Positions 8,757 through 17,838 of a stretch of 64,000 nucleotides of DNA are shown here, piece after piece; position 1 is the first letter of the stretch; each line of letters opens with the position of its first letter. The position numbers and the translations under genes are program-made. The notes beneath the pieces are model-generated. The model saw only the letters and a list, made by a program, of their open reading frames with translations, had not been told where the DNA came from and did no database searches. Source of the DNA: QHXW01 sp035297145 (lineage in GTDB: Bacteria; Acidobacteriota; Terriglobia; Bryobacterales; Bryobacteraceae); assembly GCA_035297145.1 (NCBI GenBank), contig DATGZN010000106.1, positions 57,331 through 121,330 on the forward strand, in the 5' to 3' direction.

Positions 8757-9551
8757 TTACAACTGCCCGCCCGTCTGGCCAGCTGCCGCGGAGAGGTGAG
8801 CGCGCCGGTTCTTTTGCCAGCATTCCTCGTTATGCTCGGTGCACACCTGGCGCTCCTTGCCGTAGCTGATAGTGTTCAACTGCGCGGCCGGCACGCCGAA
8901 CTCGACCAGGTAGTCCTTGGCCTCAGTCGCTCGCCGGTCACCCAGGGCGAGATTGTACTCAGCCGATCCGCGCTCATCGCAGTCTCCCTCCACCGTGATC
9001 TTGGCGCCCGGGAAATCCTTGAAAATATCTCTCAAGGCTGTAGCGTCGCCGGACAACGCGGATCTCGCGTCAGTCCGCAGATTCGACTTATCGAAATCAA
9101 AATAGGCGTCGCGGGTTTGTGTGCTCAACATGTCCTGCAACGATTTCTTCGCGGGCGCGGTCGCAACCGTAGGCGCAGGCGTCGTGACGCTCACGGCGGC
9201 AGTGGCTTCGTTGGTCCCTCCCGGCCCCTTGGCCGTCAGCGTGTACGTGGTGCTGGCGTTCGGATACACCTGCCGGCTGCCGCCGGGCTGTGCCGTGCCG
9301 ACGCTGGGCTGGATCGTGACGCTCGTGGCATTTTCGACCGACCATCGCAGCGTCGACGATTGGCCGCGCTCGATCGACGCCGGTGAGGCCGTGAATGCCA
9401 AGATAACCGGTTTGAGCGGCGGCGGTGCGCTTTCTTTCGCGGTTGGTGGTGGCGGCGGAGGCGGTACGGCTGCCACTTTCTTCTTGCACGCCGTGGCGAA
9501 CAGAAGAAAGCAGAAACCCACCGCGAGTAAACTGATTTTTCGCTTGGTCAT
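8757..9551 (-). CDS. pal: Pal/OmpA-family peptidoglycan-associated lipoprotein with an Ig-like insert
   Basis: The 264-residue protein starts at ATG 9551 behind a good GGAG site 6 bases upstream; an upstream in-frame start would add a non-signal leader. A lipobox ends at Cys22 (F-A-T-A-C), then comes a proline run (residues 30-37), an immunoglobulin-like or PKD-like segment (about 48-124), and an OmpA-like C-terminal domain (about 148-255). The latter has the Pal motif G-D-C-D-E-R-G-S-A-E-Y-N-L-A-L-G and the start Y-F-D-F-D-K. Such proteins anchor the outer membrane to peptidoglycan. No tolB or ybgF neighbour is present; the extra Ig-like domain makes it longer than ordinary Pal. Confidence 0.85.
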   Translation of the reverse strand: MTKRKISLLAVGFCFLLFATACKKKVAAVPPPPPPPTAKESAPPPLKPVILAFTASPASIERGQSSTLRWSVENATSVTIQPSVGTAQPGGSRQVYPNASTTYTLTAKGPGGTNEATAAVSVTTPAPTVATAPAKKSLQDMLSTQTRDAYFDFDKSNLRTDARSALSGDATALRDIFKDFPGAKITVEGDCDERGSAEYNLALGDRRATEAKDYLVEFGVPAAQLNTISYGKERQVCTEHNEECWQKNRRAHLSAAAGQTGGQL

Positions 9552-9622
9552 GTATTCTCCTTCATTCAGATAAGTGCGCCACGCGCGCCAGGCATGCGGC
9601 GGCCGCGGTCCCCCGTGATGCT

Positions 9623-10213
9623 TCAACTCCTTTTGATGAGTCCAAGTGATTTTTCCAAGCGAATGTCTTCCTGGTGGACCTTGCCGAAATCGCCGAATTC
9701 GCGCATCTCATGAGACAGCTTCGACGACTGCTCATAGATTTGCTCCGAATACGCGTGGTAGGCCGAATTGAACAAATCATTGCGGTGGTCATTGAAAAAC
9801 GTGATGGCCGATTGCGCTTCGTTGGCCATCTCCGTGATGAGCGGCGCGGCATCGTCGATGGCTTTCTGCTCCCACGGAGCAACTACGCGCCGGATGGCCT
9901 CCAGCCGGCACAGCTTGCTGCCCATATCGTTAACCTCGGCGCGGATGGCGTTGAGCTCATCCGCATGCTCTTGCCAAGCAATTTGTTGCGAGAAGTTTTG
10001 GAGCTGATCGGCGTGGAAACTCGCTTGCCACGCCTCGGCGCCAACGTCGTCCAGCAACCCCTCCGCCTCCTGGCGGAAGTTCCACGTGTAGGATTGCGCC
10101 GTCGGCGCGCCTGACACGCACGACTGGCTCGTCGACACCGGCGCCGCCGGCAAAATAAGGGCCCCGGAAAACAAACAGCCAAGTAATCTTGCATAGAAAG
10201 ACACACTCATCAT
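9623..10213 (-). CDS. Secreted hypothetical protein, helical
   Basis: The 196-residue product begins with a signal-like hydrophobic stretch (residues 6-24, ending P-A-A-P-V-S) and is then mostly helical and polar, with many Gln, Glu and Ala residues. Two cysteines (about residues 32 and 102) could pair after export. No known domain was recognised. It lies upstream of, and on the same strand as, the Pal-like lipoprotein with a 71-base gap, so a cell-envelope role is a reasonable but unproven guess. The upstream region is shared with a divergent small membrane protein gene and contains palindromes. Confidence 0.6.
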   Translation of the reverse strand: MMSVSFYARLLGCLFSGALILPAAPVSTSQSCVSGAPTAQSYTWNFRQEAEGLLDDVGAEAWQASFHADQLQNFSQQIAWQEHADELNAIRAEVNDMGSKLCRLEAIRRVVAPWEQKAIDDAAPLITEMANEAQSAITFFNDHRNDLFNSAYHAYSEQIYEQSSKLSHEMREFGDFGKVHQEDIRLEKSLGLIKRS

Positions 10214-10276
10214 TTGACTCGCTTTCTGTAAGCGGCTGCCTACACCTAGTTAGATGGAAATGGGCCGGCCGGGGAT

Positions 10277-10363
10277 ATACAGTCCGAACTGTATTTTGCT
10301 GATGGCCGAGGCTGGAGATGGCTCCGCCGCCACAAGACCTGAAAATACAGTACGGGCGGTATT
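10277..10363. promoter_or_regulatory. Two palindromic sites sharing ATACAGT in a divergent intergenic region
   Basis: ATACAGT and ACTGTAT, separated by four bases, form a perfect 7-4-7 palindrome at 10277-10294. A second copy of ATACAGT begins at 10346, inside a looser AATAC-N10-GTATT repeat (10344-10363). Both lie in the 202-base gap between the divergent genes ending at 10213 and starting at 10416. The arrangement suggests two binding sites for one dimeric regulator; the regulator is not known. Confidence 0.4.
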
Positions 10364-10415
10364 CCTGTGCTTCGGCTCGCATTCCTATCCTGAAATCAGG
10401 AAAGGAGAGAGGCAT

Positions 10416-10706
10416 ATGGCGAGAATATCGGCAAAAGCGATGGCCCTGGTGGCAGCACTGCTGTGGGGAGGGTGCCTGCTGTTGGTCGGCCTCATCAACA
10501 TCGGCGCGCCTTCTTATGGCGCGGAGTTCCTGCGCATGATGAGTTCTGTCTATCCCGGCTTTCACGACACGCGAACCTGGGGTGAAGTCATCCTGGGAAC
10601 AGTGTACGGACTCGTGGACGGCGCCATCGCCGGTTTGCTGTTCGCTTGGCTGTACAACTGGGCAGCCCACTGCACCACGCATGAGACCGGCACCGCGGCC
10701 CACTGA
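10416..10706 (+). CDS. Small two-helix membrane protein, DUF5676-like
   Basis: The 96-residue protein has two hydrophobic segments: about residues 8-30 (A-M-A-L-V-A-A-L-L-W-G-G) and 59-85 (V-I-L-G-T-V-Y-G-L-V-D-G-A-I-A-G). The L-W-G start of TM1 and the G-x-x-D-G-x-x-x-G-x-x-F-A-W-L-Y-N motif of TM2 are typical of a small membrane family (DUF5676-like; similar proteins are sometimes labelled bacteriophage holin without phage context). ATG 10416 was chosen because an AAAGGAG site lies just upstream; the longer frame lacks a membrane start. No phage genes are nearby. Function is unknown. Confidence 0.75.
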   Translation: MARISAKAMALVAALLWGGCLLLVGLINIGAPSYGAEFLRMMSSVYPGFHDTRTWGEVILGTVYGLVDGAIAGLLFAWLYNWAAHCTTHETGTAAH

Positions 10707-10766
10707 TTCTCCGGCTGGCCCGCGTTCTTATAGACTGATCTCATCGCGAAAGAACTCATAAACGGC

Positions 10767-12146
10767 ATGGGTCCGGCTGAACCCGAGGCGCAAACCAGAA
10801 CCCGCCTCATCTTGCTGGCGGGTTTCGGAGGATTGCTGGGCCTGATGGCGGTGGGCGGCTTCGATGCCATCCAGGTGCTGCAGCTCATACAATCGCGAAG
10901 CGTGCAAATCCGCCAGGTGTTTCTGATACGAAATCGCGCATTGGACCATATCCGCTCGTCGCTTTACTTGTCCGGGACCGTGGTGCGGGACTACCTGCTC
11001 GATCCCGAGCCTGCCGGCGCGGCTGACGAGCTGCAGAGATTGCGCGCGCTCCGCGGCGAAATGGCGTCGGCGATGGACGCGTACGGAAAGTCTCTCAGCG
11101 CCAGCGAAGCCGAGCCAGTACGGGCGCTCGAAACCGGGCTGGATGCCTATTGGGACGTGCTCGAGCCGGCGCTGCGGTGGTCGCCTCAACAGAGGCACGA
11201 GCGCGGCTATGCATTTGTGCGGCAGGCGCTATTGCCGCGCCGCGCCGCGGTGCTTGATCTCGCGGACAAAATTGCCGCGCTCAACGAGCAGGAGCTGAAT
11301 GGTGGCGACGAACGACTGGAAGAGACCTTTGGCCGGTTCCGCCGCCGGCTGCTGGTGATGCTGGCTGCCACGCTGAGCATCGGCTTGCTGCTGGCCGCCG
11401 TCGCGGCATGGCACATTCTGCGTCTGGAACGGCAGTCGGCGGCGCGATACCTGCAGGTGATGCGCGCGCAAAATGAGCTGAAGGAATTGTCGGCGCGCCT
11501 GGTGAAGGCGCAAGAAGAGGAGCGGCGCGCCATTTCCCGCGAACTGCACGATGAGGTGGGACAGTCTCTGAGTGCTCTTTTGATGGAGCTGGGCAATTTG
11601 GCGGCGGTTGCACCACGGAATCTCGAACCCTTGCAGCGGCACCTGGAATCCATTCGAAAGCTGGCCGAATCGAGCGTCCAGGTGGCGCGCAATATGGCGC
11701 TGCTCCTCCGGCCTTCCATGCTGGACGATTTCGGACTGGTGCCGGCGCTCGAGTTCCAGGCACGAGAGATTTCCAAACTCAGTGGGATGGCCGTGAGCGT
11801 GGAGGCGGGCGAGATCTTCGACCCGTTGCCGGACGATCACAATACCTGTGTGTATCGCGTCGTGCAGGAGGCGTTGCACAACTGCGCCCGCCACGCTCAT
11901 GCGCGTTCGGTGCGTATCCGCGTGTGCCAGGCCGCCGATCGTATCCTGCTTTCGATTCAGGACGACGGCAGAGGCTTCGATGCCCAGCGCGTTCGCGGCC
12001 TGGGCCTGGTCGGCATGGAGGAGCGCGTGGAGCATTTGGGAGGAACATTCCAAGTGCGATCCGAACCGGGCCACGGCACGGTTCTGGATGTCGAACTGCC
12101 GCTTCCCACCGGCCAGGTGGAGCAGACCGCGGTACCAGGAGCCTAA
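10767..12146 (+). CDS. NarL/UhpB-type membrane sensor histidine kinase
   Basis: The 459-residue kinase has a first membrane helix at about residues 12-32, a periplasmic four-helix-like sensor segment, a second helix at about 191-212, a HisKA_3 dimerisation domain and a HATPase_c domain. The phosphorylated histidine is His261 in R-E-L-H-D-E-V-G-Q-S-L. The N box is in V-V-Q-E-A-L-H-N and the G1 box in D-D-G-R-G-F-D; L-G-L-V-G-M-E-E-R completes the site. It senses an unknown signal and would phosphorylate the NarL-type regulator that begins 7 bases downstream, forming a two-gene operon. Confidence 0.93.
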   Translation: MGPAEPEAQTRTRLILLAGFGGLLGLMAVGGFDAIQVLQLIQSRSVQIRQVFLIRNRALDHIRSSLYLSGTVVRDYLLDPEPAGAADELQRLRALRGEMASAMDAYGKSLSASEAEPVRALETGLDAYWDVLEPALRWSPQQRHERGYAFVRQALLPRRAAVLDLADKIAALNEQELNGGDERLEETFGRFRRRLLVMLAATLSIGLLLAAVAAWHILRLERQSAARYLQVMRAQNELKELSARLVKAQEEERRAISRELHDEVGQSLSALLMELGNLAAVAPRNLEPLQRHLESIRKLAESSVQVARNMALLLRPSMLDDFGLVPALEFQAREISKLSGMAVSVEAGEIFDPLPDDHNTCVYRVVQEALHNCARHAHARSVRIRVCQAADRILLSIQDDGRGFDAQRVRGLGLVGMEERVEHLGGTFQVRSEPGHGTVLDVELPLPTGQVEQTAVPGA

Positions 12147-12153
12147 TCCCATC

Positions 12154-12804
12154 ATGAACCCCATTCGCGTCCTACTGGCAGATGACCATACGGTAATGCG
12201 CAACGGACTGCGCCTGTTGCTCGAGCGCCAGCCCAACCTCGTGGTGGTAGGAGAAGCGTCCGACGGCCGCGAAACCGTGCGCCTGGCCGAATCCGCCGCC
12301 CCCCAGGTGGTCGTGATGGATATCGCCATGCCCAATCTGAACGGCATCGAGGCCGCGCGCCAGATCACCGCGGCCCGTCCCGAGACGGCCATCGTGATTC
12401 TCAGCATGCACTCGGATGAAAGCTATGTGATCCGCGCCCTCAAGGCTGGAGCACGGGCGTATCTGCTGAAGGATTCGGCTGAGGGCGACCTCATCGCCGC
12501 CATCCACGCCATCACTGATGGCAAATCGTTCTTCAGCCCTGCCATCAGCCGCATTCTCGTGGAAGATTACATGCGCCAGCTCGAGCAGAAGCACGTCGAG
12601 GATACTTATGAGCTGCTCACCGCCCGTGAACGCGAAATCCTGCAACTGCTCGCGGAGGGTAAAACCAACAAAGAGGCCGCCGCGATCCTCAATCTCAGTG
12701 TCTATACCATTGAGACGCACCGCACTCACATTCTGCAGAAGCTGAATCTGCACAATGTGCCGGAGTTGATCCTTTACGCCGTGAGAAAGGGCATCATCGC
12801 GTAA
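12154..12804 (+). CDS. NarL/FixJ-family response regulator
   Basis: The 216-residue regulator has a receiver domain with the acidic pair D-D-H at residues 10-12, the phospho-acceptor Asp56 in V-V-M-D-I-A-M-P, and Lys at about residue 106 (Y-L-L-K-D-S). A LuxR-type helix-turn-helix occupies the last 65 residues: L-T-A-R-E-R-E-I-L-Q-L-L-A-E-G, then V-Y-T-I-E-T-H-R-T-H-I. ATG 12154 fits the usual receiver start; the open frame upstream overlaps the kinase and is spurious. It is paired with the kinase just upstream and would control transcription of unknown targets. Its stop abuts the convergent TPR gene. Confidence 0.95.
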   Translation: MNPIRVLLADDHTVMRNGLRLLLERQPNLVVVGEASDGRETVRLAESAAPQVVVMDIAMPNLNGIEAARQITAARPETAIVILSMHSDESYVIRALKAGARAYLLKDSAEGDLIAAIHAITDGKSFFSPAISRILVEDYMRQLEQKHVEDTYELLTAREREILQLLAEGKTNKEAAAILNLSVYTIETHRTHILQKLNLHNVPELILYAVRKGIIA

Positions 12805-13959
12805 CTACTTCGGATCTGCGGTGAGCTGCGGATCGAGAAAACTCTGGCCGCTGACCTCGCGCTCGATCTTGTCCGTTTCGGCTTGCCGCATATGGGCAGC
12901 CGTTTCGAACTCCGTCCGTCCCTCGGCTCGCCGGCCCAGCCGCACCAGGATCTGGCCCCTCAGGTAGTGAACGCTGGCGCTGGCAGTGTCGAGCTTACCC
13001 GCGGCGTCCAGCGCCGCCAGAGCCTCCGTAAACTTCCCCTGCTCGCGATAGATCTTGGCCAATCCGAATTGCGAACTGGCCATGTGCGAGTCGCGGCGCA
13101 GCGCCTCGTGGAAGTACCGCGTGGCTTCCGCGTTGGCCTGCAAGTCGGAACAAACCGCGCCCAGCTGATCGTAGTCGAAGGCGACGTCGGGCTCAATCAC
13201 TGCGTCTTTCAGAAATTCCGTTTTCGCGCGTTCGAGATCGTGCCGCCGCCGGTAGGCCACGCCCAGAAAATAATGCACGAACGGCAGTTTGGGGTCGATC
13301 GCGGCCGCGCGCTCCAGTTCCGCAATCGCCCGCTCATCATCCTGCTCCTGCAAATAGCCTTTCCCCACGAACATGTGGAGCTCAGCCGAGTCTTTCCCCA
13401 CATCGAGCATGTGTTGCAGCGCGCGCTTCTGTAGATCGGAGTTGCCGGACTTCTCCGCCGCAATCGCCACCACATACAAATAGTCGAGCTTTTCCGATTC
13501 CTGCCCCCAAATCGGCTCGAGAGCCTTCACCGCATCGGCGTGCCGGTCGGTAAAAAAGTAGCACAGCCCCAGCAAGTGGTGAGCTTGCACCGAGTCCGGC
13601 GTATCCCGCACCACCGACTCAAGTGGTCGAATCGCCCCCCGAAAATCGTACTGGCGAAAATGCACCAGCCCGATGTTCAGCCGAATCCCAGGCACCTGAG
13701 GCGCCAGCTTTTCCGCAGCAGTGAGTTCGCTGAGCGCGCTTTGCCATTTCTTGCGCCGCATCGCAATCACGCCCAAATTCACGTGCGCGCCTACCTCGTT
13801 TGGATTGATGGCGAGCACGTGCCGGAAAGATGCATCCGCGGCCGCCAGATCGCCGCGCGCCAAAGCCTGCTCACCCTGCTCGATGTATTCCTTGATGCCC
13901 TGCTCCGCCGCTCTGGCGGCTGTTAGCACCAGGAGAAATGACAAAATTCGGCTGGGCAC
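12805..13959 (-). CDS. Secreted tetratricopeptide-repeat protein
   Basis: The 384-residue protein has a short signal-like start (F-L-L-V-L-T-A-A-R-A-A) and then about nine TPR units; examples are A-L-A-R-G-D-L-A-A-A-D-A-S-F near residue 33 and A-I-A-E-L-E-R-A-A-A-I-D-P near residue 213. TPR arrays form scaffolds for protein contacts, so the partner cannot be named. It ends directly next to the stop of the response regulator in convergent orientation, and its upstream region is the long gap before the TonB receptor. Confidence 0.85.
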   Translation of the reverse strand: MPSRILSFLLVLTAARAAEQGIKEYIEQGEQALARGDLAAADASFRHVLAINPNEVGAHVNLGVIAMRRKKWQSALSELTAAEKLAPQVPGIRLNIGLVHFRQYDFRGAIRPLESVVRDTPDSVQAHHLLGLCYFFTDRHADAVKALEPIWGQESEKLDYLYVVAIAAEKSGNSDLQKRALQHMLDVGKDSAELHMFVGKGYLQEQDDERAIAELERAAAIDPKLPFVHYFLGVAYRRRHDLERAKTEFLKDAVIEPDVAFDYDQLGAVCSDLQANAEATRYFHEALRRDSHMASSQFGLAKIYREQGKFTEALAALDAAGKLDTASASVHYLRGQILVRLGRRAEGRTEFETAAHMRQAETDKIEREVSGQSFLDPQLTADPK

Positions 13960-14259
13960 TTGTCAAGTCTAGCGTGAACCATGTCCGTGTGGTGCACGGG
14001 TCGTAACCTGCTGAATTTGTAACATTTGTATCTGTCTTTACAAGAATCGAGATTAATATCTCCGGATTCTGGAATAGCGGATATCTACTACGGCCACCGA
14101 AGATGGATAAGCCTTTTGTTTCCATACAGTCATGCCCTGGCATGGAACTTGCTCCGCACACAGCGCTCGAAATCTGCCGTCAACAAGGGTGATGGATCGT
14201 CCGTTGGGTGCTGGACTGTCCAGGCGGTGGACCATGAAGAAAAAACGAGGACACAAGGA
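13960..14259. other. Noncoding region upstream of the TonB receptor
   Basis: This 300-base stretch holds no convincing gene. Visible items are a 5-5-5 palindrome (CCGTG and CACGG, 13985-13999), an inverted repeat TTGTAA-N15-TTACAA (14017-14043), and a nine-codon ORF (14234-14263) whose TGA overlaps the ATG of the receptor gene. It presumably carries the divergent promoters of the TPR and receptor genes, but no confident -35/-10 pair was found. Confidence 0.5.
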
Positions 14260-17200
14260 ATGAAACAGCTTTGTTTCACATTGTTGGTTTTGGCGATCGC
14301 CACCGGCCTGTATGCGCAGACCACCGGCCAGATCACGGGAACGGTTCGAGACAACACTGGGGCCATCGTTCCCGGCGCGGAAGTAACGGTCACCAATGTT
14401 GCCCAGGGGACTCCTTCCAAGACAACGACGAACAACGCGGGAGATTATCTCGTCGCCGGGTTGGGCGAAGGCACCTACAACATCGAGATCAGCGCGAAGG
14501 GTTTTAAGAAAAAAGTCGTGAATGGTCTCGTTCTCCGTGTTGGCGCGAAGGAACGCGCGGATGCCAATCTTGACGTCGGTGAGATCACGACCGAAGTGAC
14601 CGTCGCAGGCGAAGGCATCGCGCAGGTGGAGACGCAGTCCGCGGAGATTTCGGGCACGGTCACTGGCAGGCAGATCACCCAGATGCCGCTGAACAACCGC
14701 AACTTCACCCAGCTCATTACCCTCGTTCCCGGCGTCAGCAATCAGACTGGCCAAGATGAGCCCGGCGTCGGAGTATACGGCAGCGAAGCATATTCCGTTA
14801 ACGGCGGCCGAACCGAGTACAACAACTGGGAAGTTGATGGCGGCGACATGATGGACAATGGCAGCAACGGCACCATTAATGTGTATCCCAGCGTCGATGC
14901 CATCGCCGAAGTCAAAGTGCTCACGTCGAATTACGGTGCGCAGTACGGCCGGAATAGCTCAGGAACGATTGAAAGTGTCATCAAATCGGGAGGCAAGCAA
15001 TTTCACGGTGACGTGTACGAATTCCTGCGCAACGACGATTTCAATGCGCGCAACTTCTTTCAGACGACGCGTCCCGAGTACAGGAAAAACGATTGGGGCT
15101 ACACCATAGGCGGTCCAGTCTTCATACCGCACATCTTACCGAAGACGGACAAGACGTTCTTCTTCTGGTCGGAAGAGTGGCGCAGAAACCTCGTTCCCGG
15201 CCAAACCTTCAACAGCCAGGAGCCGTCCGCGCAAGAGCAAACCGGGAACTTTTCCGACATCTGCCCGGGCGCGGGTTCGGCCGTCAACACGACGGCATTT
15301 CCGGACTGTCCCGTGAATCCGGCGACGCACGCCTATTTCCCGAACAACACGGTTTCCATCGATCCAGCCGCGAAAATCATGATGAATGCCATGATTCCGG
15401 CGCCTAATGCGGGCAGCGGCGCCAATTCGTTTTACAACGCCGCCCCGGCGACGCTGGAAAAGTTTCGCGAAGAGCTGGTCCGCATCGATCACAACTTCAA
15501 TGACAATTGGCGCGTCTTTGGGCACTATATTCATGATTCATGGAGCACGGTTGTGCCGAACGCCCTCTGGGGCAATGGCACCAGTTTTCCGACCGTCAAC
15601 ACCACGTTTGTGGGACCGGGAACTTCCACGGTGTTTCACTTGGCGACCAACGCGTCACCGACCCTGCTGAACGAGTTCCAGTGGAGCTATACAGCGGACC
15701 ACATCTTCCTGGGTGCAATCGGTCCCGCCGCCGCACCGCCTCCCGCGAACTTCCCCATGGGGAGCCTCTATAACAATGGTTTCGGTGGACTCCTGCCGGC
15801 ACTGTCCATCAACGGCAACGCCTCCTATGGCGGCGGATTCAGCGCCGATTCCGGGTATTTCCCCTGGAACAATGCCAACCCGACCTACACGCTGCGCGAT
15901 CAGGTCACCAAGATCTGGGGCAATCACAATATGTATTTCGGTGCTTACATAGTGCTCGCCGAAAAGAACGAGGAGAACAGCCCGTATCTCCAGGGCGTCC
16001 TGAACTTCAGCTCCACCGATACAGCCGTCAGCACGGGGAATGCCTTCGCCGATTTCATGCTCGGCCGTATAGCCTCGTATTCGCAGACCAACTCGAAGGT
16101 CAAATACTACAACCGCTATAAGATTGTGGAACCCTACTTCCAGGACGATTGGCATATCACCCGCAAACTCACCCTGAACCTGGGGCTGCGGGTCAGCGGA
16201 TTCGGCACGTATCGAGAGAAGTACCTGCGCGCCTATAACTGGGAGCCCGGAGCTTATAACGCGGCTAACGCTCCGGAAATCGATGTCTCCGGTGCGATCA
16301 CCGGGCAGGCGGGCGCGCTGGTCCCGGGTGTTGGTAATCCGTTTGACGGCCAGGTGCAGTGCGGAGCCAACGGTCGTCCCGCGGGCTGCTTGAAAGGCCA
16401 CATATTCAATCCAGCGCCGCGCGTTGGCTTTGCCTATGATCCATTTGGAGACGGCAAATGGGCCATCCGCGGCGGTTACGGAGTTTTCTTCGAACACACT
16501 AACGGCAACGAAGGCAATACCGAGTCGCTCGAGGGCAGCCCTCCGCTTGTGCAGGGATCTACACAGTACAACATTATTGGCTACCAGAACATCGGCGCAG
16601 GCGGGCTAGCGTTCCCCCTCAACGTCAACTACATTCCGACGAGTGCGGTCTGGCCGTATGTGCAGCAGTGGAACGTCGGTGTCGAGCACGAGTTTTGGAA
16701 AAACATCGTCGCCGACGTTGCCTACGTGGGCAGCAAGGGAACCCATCTCACTCTCCAGAGCGACTATAACCAGATACTCCCGTCCTCGTCGACTCCCTTC
16801 ACTGCGGGGCAACCGATTACCTCGGCCATTTGCAACAGCCTGTCCGTAAACGGAACTCCGGTAACCGGCCAATCCCTAATCAACCTCAACGTCGCTTGCG
16901 GCAATGGCATTGGTCCAAACCCTTACCGCCCCTACCCGGGTTTTGGCAACATCACCCAGCTTGTGGACATGGCCAACTCGATCTACAACGCCATGCAGGT
17001 CTCCGTTCGGCGGACAGTGGGCCACTTGCAGACCAGCGTCGCGTACACCTGGAGCCACTCCCTTGACGACTCCTCGGACCGGTACGACGGCGGTTTCGTC
17101 AACTCCTACAATTTCGCGGGTAATCGCGCCAGCTCCAGTTTCGACCAGCGGCAGCTGCTGCAAATCAGCTACAACTACGATCTGCCATTCTTCAGCAAGC

Positions 17201-17739
17201 CAGGACTGACGAACAAGATCCTGGGCGGATGGCAGCTAAACGGCATTACCTCGTTCCAGACCGGCACGCCCTTCACCGTGACCAACGGTGTTTTCGGTGA
17301 CAATGCCGGCGTCGGCAATGGCGTTGGCACCGGGTCGTATCCGGCAGTAGCAGGTAATCCCTATGCGGCTCCCCCTATCGTCAATGCCGCCGGCATCACC
17401 GGCCCGCTGCTCTACAACCCCGGCGCCTTCGTTGCGCCTACCGGCTTGACCTTCGGCACTGCGGGCCGCGACTTCCTGAATAATCCTTCGCGCACCAATT
17501 TCGATATGGGATTGTTTAAGCGTTTCGCGATCACCGAATCCCGGGCTTTTGAGTTCCGCGCCGAAGGGTTCAACGTGTTCAACCATACGCAGTGGTCCGG
17601 GATTCACTCCGGCATCAGCTGTTATGGCGGATCCGACAATTCGGCGGGCGATGCCAGCTGCCTCGACCACAGCTTCTTGCATCCCAGTGGCGCGCACAAC
17701 CCCCGCATTTTGCAGCTCGGCGCGAAGTTCATTTTCTAG
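14260..17739 (+). CDS. TonB-dependent receptor with carboxypeptidase-regulatory-like domain (Oar-like)
   Basis: The 1159-residue outer-membrane protein has a signal peptide (L-L-V-L-A-I-A-T-G-L-Y-A), a carboxypeptidase-regulatory-like beta-sandwich (about residues 23-105; I-T-G-T-V-R-D-N-T-G-A), a plug-like region with N-N-R-N-F-T-Q-L (about 147-154), and a long beta-barrel ending in phenylalanine (L-G-A-K-F-I-F), the usual outer-membrane signal. Such proteins are abundant in Acidobacteriota and are thought to import large substrates, often oligosaccharides. ATG 14260 was chosen because the signal peptide starts there; a GAGG site lies 9 bases upstream. A perfect terminator follows the stop. 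No SusD-like partner is next to it. Confidence 0.92.
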   Translation: MKQLCFTLLVLAIATGLYAQTTGQITGTVRDNTGAIVPGAEVTVTNVAQGTPSKTTTNNAGDYLVAGLGEGTYNIEISAKGFKKKVVNGLVLRVGAKERADANLDVGEITTEVTVAGEGIAQVETQSAEISGTVTGRQITQMPLNNRNFTQLITLVPGVSNQTGQDEPGVGVYGSEAYSVNGGRTEYNNWEVDGGDMMDNGSNGTINVYPSVDAIAEVKVLTSNYGAQYGRNSSGTIESVIKSGGKQFHGDVYEFLRNDDFNARNFFQTTRPEYRKNDWGYTIGGPVFIPHILPKTDKTFFFWSEEWRRNLVPGQTFNSQEPSAQEQTGNFSDICPGAGSAVNTTAFPDCPVNPATHAYFPNNTVSIDPAAKIMMNAMIPAPNAGSGANSFYNAAPATLEKFREELVRIDHNFNDNWRVFGHYIHDSWSTVVPNALWGNGTSFPTVNTTFVGPGTSTVFHLATNASPTLLNEFQWSYTADHIFLGAIGPAAAPPPANFPMGSLYNNGFGGLLPALSINGNASYGGGFSADSGYFPWNNANPTYTLRDQVTKIWGNHNMYFGAYIVLAEKNEENSPYLQGVLNFSSTDTAVSTGNAFADFMLGRIASYSQTNSKVKYYNRYKIVEPYFQDDWHITRKLTLNLGLRVSGFGTYREKYLRAYNWEPGAYNAANAPEIDVSGAITGQAGALVPGVGNPFDGQVQCGANGRPAGCLKGHIFNPAPRVGFAYDPFGDGKWAIRGGYGVFFEHTNGNEGNTESLEGSPPLVQGSTQYNIIGYQNIGAGGLAFPLNVNYIPTSAVWPYVQQWNVGVEHEFWKNIVADVAYVGSKGTHLTLQSDYNQILPSSSTPFTAGQPITSAICNSLSVNGTPVTGQSLINLNVACGNGIGPNPYRPYPGFGNITQLVDMANSIYNAMQVSVRRTVGHLQTSVAYTWSHSLDDSSDRYDGGFVNSYNFAGNRASSSFDQRQLLQISYNYDLPFFSKPGLTNKILGGWQLNGITSFQTGTPFTVTNGVFGDNAGVGNGVGTGSYPAVAGNPYAAPPIVNAAGITGPLLYNPGAFVAPTGLTFGTAGRDFLNNPSRTNFDMGLFKRFAITESRAFEFRAEGFNVFNHTQWSGIHSGISCYGGSDNSAGDASCLDHSFLHPSGAHNPRILQLGAKFIF

Positions 17740-17761
17740 CTTCGCAGTTCAGAGAAGTACG

Positions 17762-17792
17762 AAGGGAGCATCCGCTGGATGCTCCCTTTTTT
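17762..17792 (+). terminator. Rho-independent terminator after the TonB receptor
   Basis: GGGAGCATCC and GGATGCTCCC (17764-17773 and 17777-17786) form a perfect 10-bp stem with a GCT loop, extended by two A-T pairs, and a run of six T ends at 17792. It begins 23 bases after the receptor stop. Confidence 0.93.
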
Positions 17793-17838
17793 ATGCTCAA
17801 GCCGGGACGTTTTTCTGCGCACGGCGTCAGACGATGCA

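Noticed and set aside
10416..10706. Holin of a prophage
   Set aside because: Similar small membrane proteins are sometimes labelled so, but there is no lysin, capsid or other phage gene anywhere near.
14026..14259. In-frame upstream extension of the TonB receptor
   Set aside because: The signal peptide begins at ATG 14260 and the upstream residues are not of signal or domain type.
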